NCBI RefSeq assembly: GCF_003797835.1
Contig: NZ_RKMF01000002.1
Coordinates: forward strand, 124,001-188,000
Source of the DNA: Kocuria soli
GTDB lineage: Bacteria > Actinomycetota > Actinomycetes > Actinomycetales > Micrococcaceae
DNA length: 64,000 nt
Direction: 5' to 3'
Numbering within the stretch: position 1 is the stretch's first letter; every line of letters starts with the position of its first letter. The translations under genes were made by a program, and so were the position numbers. The notes below the pieces were generated by a model. The model worked only from the letters and a program-made list of their open reading frames with translations, ran no database searches and was not told where the DNA came from. Of the stretch, positions 15,179-24,514 are shown piece after piece.

Positions 15179-16834
15179 GTGCGAAAACTGATCAACGAGC
15201 CACAAGACGTGATCGAGGACCTCATCACGGGTTTGACCTCCCGCAGCCGGTCCCTGACGAGGGTCCGCGACTGGCCCGTCGTCGTCCGCGGCGACCGACC
15301 GAGCACCACGGCCGTCATCTCTGGCGGAGGCTCCGGCCACGAACCCGCCCACGCGGGCTTCGTGGGGCACGGCATGCTCGACGCCGCCGTCTGCGGTCCC
15401 GTGTTCACCTCGCCGTCGGTCGAGGCGGTGGAAGCCGCCATCGAGGCCGTGGGCCCCGACCGAGAAGTCCTGCTGGTGGTCAAGAACTACACCGGGGACT
15501 GCCTCAACTTCGGCCTGGCCGCCCAGAACGCCCGCGCTCGCGGACGGACGGTCGAACAGGTGGTGGTGGCGGACGACGTCGCACTGGCCGATTCGGCCGG
15601 TGCCGGGCGCCGGGGGATCGCCGGAACCGTACTGGTGCACAAGTTGGCCGGTGCCATGGCCGAGCAGGGGGCTTCCGCGTTCGAGATCCGACAGGCTCTG
15701 GAAGCCTTCCTGCCCGGGATGGGCAGCATGGGCATCGCCTTGGGCGCTGCTCTGGCGCCTGGCGCCGACCAGGCGAATTTTTCGTTGGAGGACCACGAGG
15801 TCGAGTGGGGACTCGGCATCCACGGGGAACCGGGCCGCGAACGCGGCAGCGCGGAGTCCGCCCGCCACGTGGCCGAAAGCCTGGTGTCGGCCATCGTGCG
15901 GGATCGGGAGTTGACCGCCGCCGACGACGTGGTGATGCTGGTCAACGGATTGGGCGCCACCCCGCCGATGGAACTCGAGATCCTGACCGGTGAGGTGCTC
16001 ACCGCCGTTCGTGCCCACGGACTCCGCCCCGTCCTGAGCTTGGTGGGTAGCCTCCTGACCAGCCTGGACATGCCCGGAGCCTCCGTGACCCTGGCCAAGG
16101 TGACCGACACGCAGGTGGCCCACCTGACCGCGGGGACGGATGCCCCCGGCTGGGTTCTGCCCACCACACCGGGAGACAACCCCGCCGTGGACGTGGAGCT
16201 GGAGTCACCGCTGGAGGGGCTGGGAAGTGGGCAGACGTCGCCGGCGCTGGTGGCCGCGATGGATCGCGCCGTTGACGCCGTGCTCGAGGCCGAATCGCAC
16301 CTGACGGACCTGGATCGGCAGGTGGGGGACGGTGACTTGGGTACCAACCTGGCCCGTGGTGCTCGCGCCGTCCGGGATCGCCGCGGTGACTTGTCGAGGG
16401 CGCCGGACGCGAAGACCTTTTACCTCGCCCTGGCGCACATCCTGCGCAAGGAGGTCGGCGGAACCTCCGGTCCGCTGTACGCACTTCTGGCACTCGGCCT
16501 GGCCGATGCGATCGAAGACGGCGTGGTGTCTCCGGAGCGGGCCGTGCTGGCCCACGGCCTGGAAGCGGCCGTGGAGCGGATCCAGGAACTCGGTGGGGCC
16601 AAGCTCGGGGACGGAACCATGCTGGACGCCTTGATTCCGGCAGCGCAGGCGCTTGCGGAAGGCGAGGAGGACGACGTCGTCGTGTTGCAAGCCGCCAGGG
16701 AAGGCGCCCAGGCGACGGCCGAAGGGGTCGCCGCCAAGGGGCGCGCGAGCTACCTCGGGGATCGCTCGGTAGGGGTACCGGATCCGGGCGCCATGGCTGT
16801 GACGGTGTGGCTGGCTGCTGTGAGTTCTCGGTGA
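15179..16834 (+). CDS. Dihydroxyacetone kinase, DhaK-DhaL fusion
   Basis: 551 residues from GTG 15179 (AAGGAG 6 bases upstream); this gives the typical (V)RKLINEP start, whereas an ATG at 15152 adds nine atypical residues. The N-terminal DhaK domain has ISGGGSGHEPAHAGFVGHGM, VLLVVKNYTGDCLNFGLA, and the substrate His in LGIHGEPG (about residue 218). The C-terminal DhaL domain (from about 345) has DLDRQVGDGDLGTNLARGAR, with the ATP/Mg-binding aspartates, and GGTSGPLYALLA plus GDRSVGVPDPGA. The enzyme phosphorylates dihydroxyacetone with ATP, feeding glycolysis. It complements the glycerol locus at 60903 onward. Confidence 0.92.
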   Translation: MRKLINEPQDVIEDLITGLTSRSRSLTRVRDWPVVVRGDRPSTTAVISGGGSGHEPAHAGFVGHGMLDAAVCGPVFTSPSVEAVEAAIEAVGPDREVLLVVKNYTGDCLNFGLAAQNARARGRTVEQVVVADDVALADSAGAGRRGIAGTVLVHKLAGAMAEQGASAFEIRQALEAFLPGMGSMGIALGAALAPGADQANFSLEDHEVEWGLGIHGEPGRERGSAESARHVAESLVSAIVRDRELTAADDVVMLVNGLGATPPMELEILTGEVLTAVRAHGLRPVLSLVGSLLTSLDMPGASVTLAKVTDTQVAHLTAGTDAPGWVLPTTPGDNPAVDVELESPLEGLGSGQTSPALVAAMDRAVDAVLEAESHLTDLDRQVGDGDLGTNLARGARAVRDRRGDLSRAPDAKTFYLALAHILRKEVGGTSGPLYALLALGLADAIEDGVVSPERAVLAHGLEAAVERIQELGGAKLGDGTMLDALIPAAQALAEGEEDDVVVLQAAREGAQATAEGVAAKGRASYLGDRSVGVPDPGAMAVTVWLAAVSSR

Positions 16835-16885
16835 GGCTCGGCACGTTTCTCTCCGCGAAGCGATTCCCGGGAGCATCATCTCTGC

Positions 16886-17530
16886 ATGGACTTCTTGCAC
16901 CAGGTGACCTCCGCATTCAGTGACCCGGGGGCGATTCTCGAAACGGCCGGGCCCTGGGCGATCGCCATCATGGTGGTGTTCATCTTCATCGAATCCGGCC
17001 TGCTCTTCCCCTTCCTGCCCGGTGACTCCCTGCTGTTCGCGGCCGGAATGCTCCTGCCCGCCATGGGTACGCCGTTCTGGCTGGTGTGGTCATTGGCTGC
17101 CGTTGCCGCCGTCGCGGGTGACCAGGTGGGTTACGTACTCGGCAAGAAGTTCGGTCGCGGTCTGTTCGCGGACAACGCCCGCATTCTCAAGACATCGCAC
17201 CTGCTCAAGGCCGAAGAGTTCTTCGTGCTTCACGGAGGCAAGGCCCTGGTCCTGGCGCGATTCGTGCCCATCGTTCGTACCTACGTCCCGCTCGTGGCGG
17301 GCGCCAGCGCCTACCGGTACCGCAAGTTCGTGGGCTGGAATGTCACCGGCGCCGTGCTGTGGGTGACGGTCATGTTGACCGCCGGTCGTTTGCTGGGCGG
17401 TGTCCCGTTCGTCGCCGAACACGTCGACCTGATCGCCGTGGGCATCGTCATTCTCTCCATCCTGCCGATCATCGGGCACGTCCTGGCGTCGCGGGGTCGT
17501 TCGAAGGAGGCGGAGTCGGCGGGGATCTGA
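16886..17530 (+). CDS. DedA-family membrane protein
   Basis: 214 residues with four to five hydrophobic segments. Family marks: VVFIFIESGLLFPFLPGDSL (re-entrant helix region, residues about 29-48), GDQVGYVLGKKFGR, and ARFVPIVRTYVPLVAGASAY with the conserved Arg residues near 130-137. DedA proteins are cytoplasmic-membrane transporters/flippases implicated in undecaprenyl-phosphate or phospholipid recycling and membrane homeostasis. The gene has its own ATG; no operon partner is obvious beyond the dihydroxyacetone kinase gene 51 bp upstream. Confidence 0.88.
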   Translation: MDFLHQVTSAFSDPGAILETAGPWAIAIMVVFIFIESGLLFPFLPGDSLLFAAGMLLPAMGTPFWLVWSLAAVAAVAGDQVGYVLGKKFGRGLFADNARILKTSHLLKAEEFFVLHGGKALVLARFVPIVRTYVPLVAGASAYRYRKFVGWNVTGAVLWVTVMLTAGRLLGGVPFVAEHVDLIAVGIVILSILPIIGHVLASRGRSKEAESAGI

Positions 17531-17610
17531 GCCAGCCAACCCGGCGGCGGCCACCGTCACCCCACGTCATACTGTGGACGAGGTGTGCAGTAGGGCGTAG
17601 CTGTGGTGGC

Positions 17611-18123
17611 ATGGAACTCATACTCAGCTCACTTGCAGTGGTGGTTGCAGTCCTGGCCTTCATCGAGTCATGGAAGCTTCGGCGCATCGAAGACAGACGT
17701 GACCGCCGGGAATCGACTGTCAAGCGTCGGTCCCAAGCCGAAGGCCTGCTGGCCTGGATGTCTGCAGAGATTCCGACGGGTGCGTCGTCGACATCGGTTA
17801 TCGAGGTGTAGAACCGCACGGCTGCTCCGATCTTTGACATCGAAGTCCACAGCATCGATTTGAACTACGTCGACGGACAACGGTCCGGTTATCGCGAACT
17901 GGCTCCTCTGAAGATTCGGATGCTGCCGCCGGGCAATCTCGTCTACGGGCCCGGCAAGGACCATTACGCCTGGGACCTCGGGCGCCTTCCCATTGAGTGC
18001 GACCTCCTCCGCCCGATCACCAAGTCCGTCGACCGCCGCGTTGTATCCTTCAGCTTCACGGATGCCCACGGGGTCACGTGGCATCGGGGTCAGGACGGGG
18101 CACTGAAAGAAGTGGGCGGCTGA
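17611..18123 (+). pseudogene. Membrane-anchored protein of unknown function, interrupted by in-frame TAG
   Basis: The first segment (17611-17811) encodes 66 residues: an N-terminal membrane helix (MELILSSLAVVVAVLAFIES) and a basic stretch (KLRRIEDRRDRRE), ending SVIEV at TAG 17809-17811. The same frame continues without gap as NRTAAPIFDIEVHSIDLNYV and goes on to TGA 18121-18123. This gives a beta-rich continuation (GPGKDHYAWDLGRLP, VVSFSFTDAHGVTWHR) that looks like genuine protein. The whole would be a 169-residue anchored protein. I infer a nonsense mutation, probably CAG to TAG, though GAG to TAG is also possible. A sequencing error or suppression are alternatives. No family was recognised. 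Confidence 0.6.
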
Positions 18124-18148
18124 ACCGTCGTCGTGCTGTGAAAGACTG

Positions 18149-19249
18149 ATGCACATGTCGCTCAGCCGAACCGAGATGGACCAGATGCCCGTGGACCTTG
18201 CCACGGACCTTCGGCAAACCGTGGACCAGGTCACCAAGGAAGCGCTGAATCTCGGCTACCGGCTGGAACTGCGGGTCGCGCAAGCGCGGGAACGTCGCGC
18301 CGAACGGCACGGGGACGTGCCCGTCATGGTGGCCTTCGACGGGTACGGCACCACGTCCCACGTCCGCATCCTGGGACGAGCACTGCTCAAGACCGCAGGG
18401 CCGGAGGACCCCACGGACGAGGACGAATCCTCGATCCGGGGCTGGCGGTCCTTCACCTCGTTACCGATCACCTTCGCGCACGTGGACGTTCGGCTCGGGG
18501 AGCACGAATTCCACCTGGTCGCGGACAAGGGCGGCGTGATCGACGCCGATCTGGAGATCTCGCTCGAACCCGGCGTGCACGAGGCCCACCTGCGCACGGA
18601 CGGTTCCCGGTGGGCGACCTCCCGGATCACGGTGGTCGACGACGCCCAACGGATCGGCATCATTTCCGACGTCGACGACACCGTGATGGTCACAGCCCTG
18701 CCCCGCCCCATGCTGGCGGCCTGGAACTCCTTCGTGCTCAACGAACACGCCCGCGCCCCAACTCCCGGTATGGCCGTCCTCATGGAGCGGTTGTCCAAGA
18801 AACACGTAGGGGCGCCCTTCCTCTACCTGTCCACGGGTGCCTGGAACGTGGCGCCCACTTTGCGTCGTTTCCTGAACCGCAACGCCTACCCGTCCGGGGC
18901 GCTTCTGCTCACGGACTGGGGCCCGACGACGGACCGCTGGTTCCGCTCCGGATCCCGACACAAGGTGGAGAACCTTGAGCACCTGGCGCGGGACTTCCCG
19001 GACGTGAAGTGGATCCTGATCGGTGACGACGGACAGCACGACCCCGAGATCTACGGGGGATTCGCGCGGCGGTACCCGCAGAACGTGGCGGCCGTGGTGA
19101 TCCGCAACCTTTCACCGACCGAGGCCGTCCTGGCCTCGGGCCAGCTGCTGACGGACAATGCGGCCAGGATCCCGGAGGGGATTCCCCTGATCGAGGCGAA
19201 TGACGGGGCCACCATCTCGCAGAAGTTGGCGGACGTCGGCCTGCTGTGA
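18149..19249 (+). CDS. App1-type phosphatase (DUF2183 domain)
   Basis: 366 residues. The C-terminal domain has the HAD-like catalytic motif IGIISDVDDTVMVTALP (residues about 169-185, D-x-D-D-T), then APFLYLSTGAWNVAPTLRRF with the conserved Ser/Thr motif II, GALLLTDWGPT, KVENLEHL with the motif III Lys, and WILIGDDGQHDPEIY (motif IV). These are the features of the App1 phosphatidate phosphatase domain known from yeast. The N-terminal half (residues 40-150) is a conserved beta-rich domain common in actinobacterial homologues. It probably dephosphorylates a lipid or phosphoester in the cytoplasm; the substrate is unknown. Start ATG 18149 (a second in-frame ATG lies at 18155). Confidence 0.82.
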   Translation: MHMSLSRTEMDQMPVDLATDLRQTVDQVTKEALNLGYRLELRVAQARERRAERHGDVPVMVAFDGYGTTSHVRILGRALLKTAGPEDPTDEDESSIRGWRSFTSLPITFAHVDVRLGEHEFHLVADKGGVIDADLEISLEPGVHEAHLRTDGSRWATSRITVVDDAQRIGIISDVDDTVMVTALPRPMLAAWNSFVLNEHARAPTPGMAVLMERLSKKHVGAPFLYLSTGAWNVAPTLRRFLNRNAYPSGALLLTDWGPTTDRWFRSGSRHKVENLEHLARDFPDVKWILIGDDGQHDPEIYGGFARRYPQNVAAVVIRNLSPTEAVLASGQLLTDNAARIPEGIPLIEANDGATISQKLADVGLL

Positions 19250-19298
19250 CTGTTTGGATGCGGGTTGTGTTGTCGGTCCCCGGGCATAGCGTGGGGAC

Positions 19299-20843
19299 AT
19301 GGACATCAACGGCCTCGGCAACACCAGCACACCTGGATCCGAGCACGCCTCCGGTCCACCCCGGCTTCAGGACCACGCGGACCACGATTCGCAGTTGAAC
19401 CCCGTCGAGGGGCTGGCCGCGGATGCCGAGTCTGCGATCCACCAGGCCGTGGCGGCGGCTCGGTTGGCCTTCACCCCACCGATGTCCCTGGAGGACAGAT
19501 TGGAGCGGTTGGACCGGCTCGAGGCCATGGTGCGGGAACGCGCCGATGACTTCGTGGAAGCCCTTGCACTCGATCTCGGGAAGCACCCCACGGAGGCCTG
19601 GGCCACGGAAATCGGCACTGTCTTGGCGGAGATCGCGCATCTGCGTCAGCTCCTGCCGCAGTGGGTACGTCCCCACAAGGTCCCGGCCGCGGCCTCCCTT
19701 GCGCCGTCGAGGTCCTGGGTGGAGAACCAGCCGCTGGGAACGGTGCTGATCATTGCCCCCTGGAACTACCCCGTCCAGTTGCTCCTTTCACCGCTGGCCG
19801 GTGCGCTGGCCGCCGGGAACACGGCGGTCGTGAAACCCTCCGAGGTCACCCCGCACGTGGCCGAAGCCCTGGCGGCGGCACTTCCCGAGTACCTGGGGGA
19901 GGCTGTGGGCGTGGTGACCGGTGGCGTGCCGGAGACCACCCGAGTCCTGCAACACCGGTTCGATCACGTGTTTTACACGGGCAACGGGACGGTGGCCCGC
20001 GTGGTCATGGAGGCGGCCGCCCGGTACCTGACCCCCGTGACCCTGGAACTGGGCGGCAAGTCCCCGGCATGGATCGACGCCACCGTGGACCTTCCCGTGG
20101 CTGCGCAAAGAATCGCGTGGGCCAAGTTCCTCAACGCCGGCCAGACCTGCGTGGCTCCGGACTACGTCCTGGGTCCGCCGGAGGTTCTCGCTCAGCTCGA
20201 ACCCCTTCTGGTCTCGGCCATCCGCAAGCTCTACGGAACGGATCCCGCGGTTTCCGAGTCCTACGGTCGGATCGTCACGGGGCGGCATCTGTCCAAGCTC
20301 ACGGACCTCATGAACCTGGTGGACCCGGAGGACGTGGTCACGGGCGGCGGTGTGGACGCCTCCCAGCGGTATCTGGCCCCGACAGTGATTCGCAGCGCGG
20401 TGGACGGCCCGTTCATGCAGGACGAAATCTTCGGTCCGGTTCTTCCGCTGGTTCCCGTCGATGATCATCGCGCGGCCCTTGACGTGATCAATGCGGGGGA
20501 GAAGCCCCTGGCGCTGTACGTGTTCAGCCAGGACGACGACGTACGGACCGCGTTCCGGGAGGAGACCTCCTCCGGCGGTCTGGTCATGGGTGCTGCACTG
20601 GTTCATCTCGCCCACCCTCAGCTGCCCTTCGGCGGCGTGGGAGGTTCCGGGATCGGGAATTACCACGGCCGGTACTCCCTGGAGGCCTTCAGCCATCAGC
20701 GGGCAGTGTTGGACAAACCTCTGACGCCGGACACCCTGAAAGCGGTCTACCCGCCGTACGGGCCACTCAAATCGAAACTCACCAAGCTCGCCCTGGGGAT
20801 GCCCAGCCCGGCCGCGGTGGGGCGCAAGCTGTTCAAGCGCTGA
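19299..20843 (+). CDS. Aldehyde dehydrogenase (class 3 / coniferyl-aldehyde type)
   Basis: 514 residues. NAD(P)-binding and catalytic motifs: PLGTVLIIAPWNYPVQLLLS (residues about 146-165), NTAVVKPSEVTP, VFYTGNGTVARVVMEAA, VTLELGGKSPAWID with the general-base Glu, FLNAGQTCVAPDYVLGPPE with the nucleophilic Cys, and MQDEIFGPVLPLVPVD. The C-terminus (FGGVGGSGIGNYHGRYSLEA, then FSHQRAVL) is typical of class 3 ALDHs that oxidise fatty or aromatic aldehydes. The N-terminal 40 residues are non-conserved; a start nearer residue 40 is possible. It stands alone between the App1-type gene and the nrd region. Confidence 0.88.
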   Translation: MDINGLGNTSTPGSEHASGPPRLQDHADHDSQLNPVEGLAADAESAIHQAVAAARLAFTPPMSLEDRLERLDRLEAMVRERADDFVEALALDLGKHPTEAWATEIGTVLAEIAHLRQLLPQWVRPHKVPAAASLAPSRSWVENQPLGTVLIIAPWNYPVQLLLSPLAGALAAGNTAVVKPSEVTPHVAEALAAALPEYLGEAVGVVTGGVPETTRVLQHRFDHVFYTGNGTVARVVMEAAARYLTPVTLELGGKSPAWIDATVDLPVAAQRIAWAKFLNAGQTCVAPDYVLGPPEVLAQLEPLLVSAIRKLYGTDPAVSESYGRIVTGRHLSKLTDLMNLVDPEDVVTGGGVDASQRYLAPTVIRSAVDGPFMQDEIFGPVLPLVPVDDHRAALDVINAGEKPLALYVFSQDDDVRTAFREETSSGGLVMGAALVHLAHPQLPFGGVGGSGIGNYHGRYSLEAFSHQRAVLDKPLTPDTLKAVYPPYGPLKSKLTKLALGMPSPAAVGRKLFKR

Positions 20844-21217
20844 CCGACACGCCGCGACATGTTTTCCCAAGGTGAATTCTGGGTGCACAAGGCGCGGCCT
20901 GCGGTCCTCCACACCTGTGGACAATCAACCTCCCGAAGGGCTGTCCCGGCGTGAACACGGGGGAGTCCCGGACACTGCGCTGTGGATGGAACCCGAGACT
21001 CTGGGGACAGTGTGAGGACAACGGCCACGAAGAGCCAGACACGACATCTTGGGGTTGCTGGACGCGGGCAACACTAGATGTAGTATCGAAGCTCAGCACA
21101 GGAGAGAGGTCCACCAAGCGGACCGGTCCGCCCGCCCACTCGGCGGAGCACGTACTTCCCCGGCCGGCTTCTCCCCACCGCTCGACAGACCACACCCATC
21201 AGGAAGGGACCCTCGAC
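20844..21217. other. Intergenic regulatory region upstream of nrdHIE
   Basis: 374 bases without a gene. The right half holds the NrdR box pair (21039-21086) and the nrdH leader of about 130 bases, ending in AGGAAGGG (21201-21208). The left half shows no clear feature. Confidence 0.5.
21039..21086 (+). promoter_or_regulatory. NrdR box pair upstream of nrdH
   Basis: Box 1 (21039-21054, ACACGACATCTTGGGG) and box 2 (21071-21086, ACACTAGATGTAGTAT) resemble the NrdR consensus acaCwAtATaTwgtgt and begin exactly 32 bp apart, the usual three-helical-turn spacing. Box 2 overlaps a possible -10 element (TAGTAT). NrdR is the ATP/dATP-sensing repressor of ribonucleotide reductase operons. Confidence 0.7.
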
Positions 21218-21454
21218 ATGTCCGTGACCGTCTACTCCAAGCCCTCCTGCGTCCAGTGCAACGCCACCTACCGGGCACTGACCAAGAGCAACATCGACTA
21301 CGACGTCATCGACGTCACCGAGGACCAGGAAGCCTTCGACCGCGTCGTCGGCATGGGCTACCAGCAGGTGCCCGTCGTCGTCGCCGGAGAGGACCACTGG
21401 TCCGGCTACCGCCCGGACAAGATCTCCTCGCTGCGCGTCAGCCTCTCGGCCTGA
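21218..21454 (+). CDS. nrdH: Glutaredoxin-like protein NrdH
   Basis: 78 residues, the normal NrdH length. The redox motif CVQC is at residues 11-14 (SKPSCVQCNATYRAL), and the C-terminal part has QQVPVVVAGEDHWSGYRPDK, with the cis-Pro loop and the W-SG-RPD motif that lets NrdH accept electrons from thioredoxin reductase. It is the electron donor of class Ib ribonucleotide reductase. ATG 21218 has AGGAAGGG 9 bases upstream. It is the first gene after the NrdR boxes, followed by a hairpin and then nrdI. Confidence 0.95.
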   Translation: MSVTVYSKPSCVQCNATYRALTKSNIDYDVIDVTEDQEAFDRVVGMGYQQVPVVVAGEDHWSGYRPDKISSLRVSLSA

Positions 21455-21476
21455 TCAACCTCATCGGCTCGGTGCG

Positions 21477-21508
21477 GTCGTCGCGCCACCCACAGCTGTG
21501 GCGACGAC
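21477..21508 (+). terminator. Hairpin between nrdH and nrdI
   Basis: GTCGTCGC-CCAC (21477-21489, one bulged base) pairs with GTGGCGACGAC (21498-21508). No T-run follows, so it is more likely an attenuator or a processing/stability element that sets nrdH against nrdIE levels than a full terminator. Confidence 0.45.
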
Positions 21509-21675
21509 GGCGACCCGCCGGGCCGTCGTCGTGTCCGGGGTAATCCGGCACCCCCACCACCCACCACCCGGCCCACCGCCGATCCACGAAATCGGCGGGA
21601 AGCTTCAGAGACACCACATCGTTGCCTCACCAAGGGACTGCAACCACCCCTCTCGCGTTACGGAAGTGATCTCAG

Positions 21676-22170
21676 ATGTCCGCCCTTGCCGCTCTTGTGG
21701 AGGCCGCCCGCCAGCGGGAGGCCCACCCGGACCAAGGCCCCGGGTACGGGCAGGATCTTCCGGACGGCGCGGATAACCCCGTCGTCGTCTACTTCTCCTC
21801 CGTCTCCGGCAACACCCGCCGGTTCGTGGAGAAACTGTGGGCGCGCAACGTGGCCCTCCCGTTGCACACCACGGCGGAGACGCCCGTGATGGAGGAACCG
21901 TACGTTCTGGTCGTGCCGACCTACGGGCGTCCGGAAGGTGCCGGAGCGGTCCCACCGCAAGTCGTGAAATTCCTGAATGTCGAGACCAACCGGAAGCTCC
22001 TACGGGGCGTCCTGGGGGCCGGGAACACGAACTTCGGCGACAAGTTCTGCATCGCCGCCGACAAGATTTCCGCCAAGTGCGGGGTGCCCGTGCTCTACAA
22101 GTTCGAGCTCATGGGCACGGAAGAAGACGTGAACAAAGTGAATGAAGGACTGATGAACCTGTGGCAGTAA
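21676..22170 (+). CDS. nrdI: Flavodoxin-like protein NrdI
   Basis: 164 residues. The FMN-binding loop [14 protein letters not shown] (residues about 41-54) and [20 protein letters not shown] (about 115-134) are NrdI signatures. NrdI supplies the oxidant that builds the dimanganese-tyrosyl cofactor of NrdF. The N-terminal 35 residues are an extension compared with short NrdI proteins. Its stop overlaps the GTG start of nrdE by 10 bp, so the two are translationally coupled. Confidence 0.95.
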   Translation: MSALAALVEAARQREAHPDQGPGYGQDLPDGADNPVVVYFSSVSGNTRRFVEKLWARNVALPLHTTAETPVMEEPYVLVVPTYGRPEGAGAVPPQVVKFLNVETNRKLLRGVLGAGNTNFGDKFCIAADKISAKCGVPVLYKFELMGTEEDVNKVNEGLMNLWQ

Positions 22171-24350
22171 CCACGCACACCACGCACTCCGGCATCGCCG
22201 AATCCGGTCACGACGACCCCACCGTGCCGGAGAAGTTCCGGGGCATGGGCTACCATGAGCTCAACGCCGTCCTGAACCTCTACGACGCCGACGGCAACAT
22301 CCAGTTCGAGGCCGACCGGCAGGCTGCACGCCAGTACTTCCTACAGCACGTCAACGAGAACACCGTGTTCTTCCACGACCTGGAGGAGAAGCTCAAGTAC
22401 CTGGTGGACCACCAGTACTACGAGCCGGAGGTGCTGGACCAGTACTCCTTCGAGTTCGTCAAGAAGCTCTCCAAGCAGGCGTACGCGCACAAGTTCCGTT
22501 TCCAGACCTTCCTGGGTGCGTTCAAGTTCTACACCTCCTACACGCTCAAGACCTTTGACGGTCGCCGCTACCTGGAGCGCTTCGAGGACCGCGTGGTCAT
22601 GGTCTCGCTCTACCTGGCCGACGGCGACGAGCAGCTGGCCGAGAAGCTGGTCGAGGAAATCATCACGGGCCGTTTCCAGCCCGCGACCCCCACGTTCCTC
22701 AACGCCGGCAAGATGCAGCGCGGCGAAATGGTCTCCTGCTTCCTGCTGCGCATGGAGGACAACATGGAGTCCATCGGGCGCTCCATCAACTCCGCCCTGC
22801 AGCTGTCCAAGCGCGGTGGCGGCGTGGCCTTCGCGCTGAGCAACCTGCGCGAGTCGGGTGCCCCGATCAAGAAGATCGAGAACCAGTCCTCGGGCGTCAT
22901 CCCGGTCATGAAGCTGCTGGAGGACTCGTTCTCCTACGCCAACCAGCTGGGTGCCCGCCAGGGTGCAGGTGCCGTGTACCTGCACGCCCACCACCCGGAC
23001 ATCTACAAGTTCCTGGACACCAAGCGGGAGAACGCGGACGAGAAGATCCGCATCAAGACCCTCTCCCTGGGCGTGGTCATCCCGGACATCACGTTCGAGC
23101 TGGCCAAGAAGAACCAGGACATGTACCTGTTCTCCCCGTACGACGTCGAGCGGATCTACGGCATGCCGTTCTCCGACGTCAACGTGACGGAGAAGTACCA
23201 CGAGATGGTCAACGACGCCCGGATCTCCAAGACCAAGATCAACGCGCGTGAGTTCTTCCAGACCATCGCCGAGGTCCAGTTCGAATCCGGTTACCCGTAC
23301 GTCATGTTCGAGGACACCGTGAACAAGGCCAACCCCATCGAGGGCAAGGTCATCATGTCCAACCTGTGCTCCGAGATCCTCCAGGTCTCCGAGCCCTCGG
23401 TCTACGACGCCGATCTGGGCTACTCGACCGTGGGCAAGGACATTTCCTGCAACCTCGGTTCCCTCAACATCGCGATGACCATGGACTCCCCGGACTTCGG
23501 GCAGACCGTGGAGACCGCGATCCGTGGCCTGACCGCCGTGTCCGACAAGTCGGAGATCGAGTCCGTGCCGTCCATCCAGCGCGGCAACTCGATGTCCCAC
23601 GCGGTCGGTCTGGGGCAGATGAACCTGCACGGGTACCTGGGCCGGGAGCACATCCACTACGGCTCCGAAGAGGGCGTGGACTTCACGAACATGTACTTCT
23701 ACACCGTGGTCTTCCACGCGGTGCGGGCTTCCATGCTCATCGCCAAGGAGCGCGGTGAGACCTTCGTGAACTTCGAGAACTCGGACTACGCCAACGGGTC
23801 CTACTTCGACAAGTACACCGAGCAGGAATGGGTGCCGGCCACGGATCGGGTGCGGGAGATCTTCGCCCGTGCCGGTGTGCACATCCCCACCCAGGAGGAC
23901 TGGCGGGAGCTCAAGGCCCTGGTGGCCGAGCACGGCATGTACAACCAGAACCTGCAGGCCGTTCCGCCCACCGGTTCGATCTCCTACATCAACAACTCCA
24001 CGTCCTCGATCCACCCGATCGCCTCGGCCATCGAGATCCGCAAGGAAGGCAAGCTGGGTCGCGTGTACTACCCGGCTCCGCACATGGACATGGACAACCT
24101 GGAGTACTTCCAGGACGCGTACGAGATCGGCTACGAGAAGATCATCGACACCTACGCCGCGGCCACGCAGCACGTGGACCAGGGCCTGTCCCTGACCCTG
24201 TTCTTCAAGGACACCGCCACCACGCGTGACATCAACAAGGCGCAGATCTACGCCTGGCGCAAGGGCATCAAGACGATGTACTACTCGCGGATCCGCCAGC
24301 TCGCACTGGAAGGCACCGAGGTCGAGGGCTGCGTGTCCTGCATGCTCTGA
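22161..24350 (+). CDS. nrdE: Class Ib ribonucleoside-diphosphate reductase, alpha subunit
   Basis: 729 residues, standard NrdE length. Motifs: [29 protein letters not shown] (first redox Cys), [33 protein letters not shown] (the thiyl-radical Cys with Asn and Glu), [20 protein letters not shown], and the C-terminal CVSCML shuttle pair reduced by NrdH. It reduces ribonucleoside diphosphates to deoxyribonucleotides together with NrdF. The start is GTG 22161 inside nrdI; the residues before about 30 are poorly conserved. Confidence 0.96.
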   Translation: MAVTTHTTHSGIAESGHDDPTVPEKFRGMGYHELNAVLNLYDADGNIQFEADRQAARQYFLQHVNENTVFFHDLEEKLKYLVDHQYYEPEVLDQYSFEFVKKLSKQAYAHKFRFQTFLGAFKFYTSYTLKTFDGRRYLERFEDRVVMVSLYLADGDEQLAEKLVEEIITGRFQPATPTFLNAGKMQRGEMVSCFLLRMEDNMESIGRSINSALQLSKRGGGVAFALSNLRESGAPIKKIENQSSGVIPVMKLLEDSFSYANQLGARQGAGAVYLHAHHPDIYKFLDTKRENADEKIRIKTLSLGVVIPDITFELAKKNQDMYLFSPYDVERIYGMPFSDVNVTEKYHEMVNDARISKTKINAREFFQTIAEVQFESGYPYVMFEDTVNKANPIEGKVIMSNLCSEILQVSEPSVYDADLGYSTVGKDISCNLGSLNIAMTMDSPDFGQTVETAIRGLTAVSDKSEIESVPSIQRGNSMSHAVGLGQMNLHGYLGREHIHYGSEEGVDFTNMYFYTVVFHAVRASMLIAKERGETFVNFENSDYANGSYFDKYTEQEWVPATDRVREIFARAGVHIPTQEDWRELKALVAEHGMYNQNLQAVPPTGSISYINNSTSSIHPIASAIEIRKEGKLGRVYYPAPHMDMDNLEYFQDAYEIGYEKIIDTYAAATQHVDQGLSLTLFFKDTATTRDINKAQIYAWRKGIKTMYYSRIRQLALEGTEVEGCVSCML

Positions 24351-24367
24351 CCCACCCCTCCGCTGAC

Positions 24368-24415
24368 TTCGGGGTTGTTCCGCCTATTCACCCCAATAGC
24401 CGGAACAACCCCGAA
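24368..24415 (+). terminator. 15-bp hairpin after nrdE
   Basis: TTCGGGGTTGTTCCG (24368-24382) and CGGAACAACCCCGAA (24401-24415) are perfectly complementary, with inner CTATT/AATAG pairing in the 18-base loop. It lies 18 bases after the nrdE stop. No T-tract follows, as often seen in high-GC actinobacteria. It would separate nrdHIE from the downstream genes. Confidence 0.65.
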
Positions 24416-24514
24416 CTCGGCGGGTGTCGACAGGTCCGCAGGATCGGACACACATCCGGTGGGCCTTCTTCCTTGCCTGAGATGACCGAACATCGGACAA
24501 GGAAGGTGCAGAAG

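Noticed and set aside
13855-15993. Long plus-strand open frame of over 700 codons
   Set aside because: It runs antisense to ppk2 and through the dihydroxyacetone kinase gene in a different frame; its sequence is Arg/Gly/Pro-rich noise caused by high GC.
22341-24173. 610-codon reverse frame opposite nrdE
   Set aside because: The residues (Val/Gly/Leu/His/Asp-rich) mirror nrdE codon bias; no recognisable domain and nrdE itself is fully conserved.
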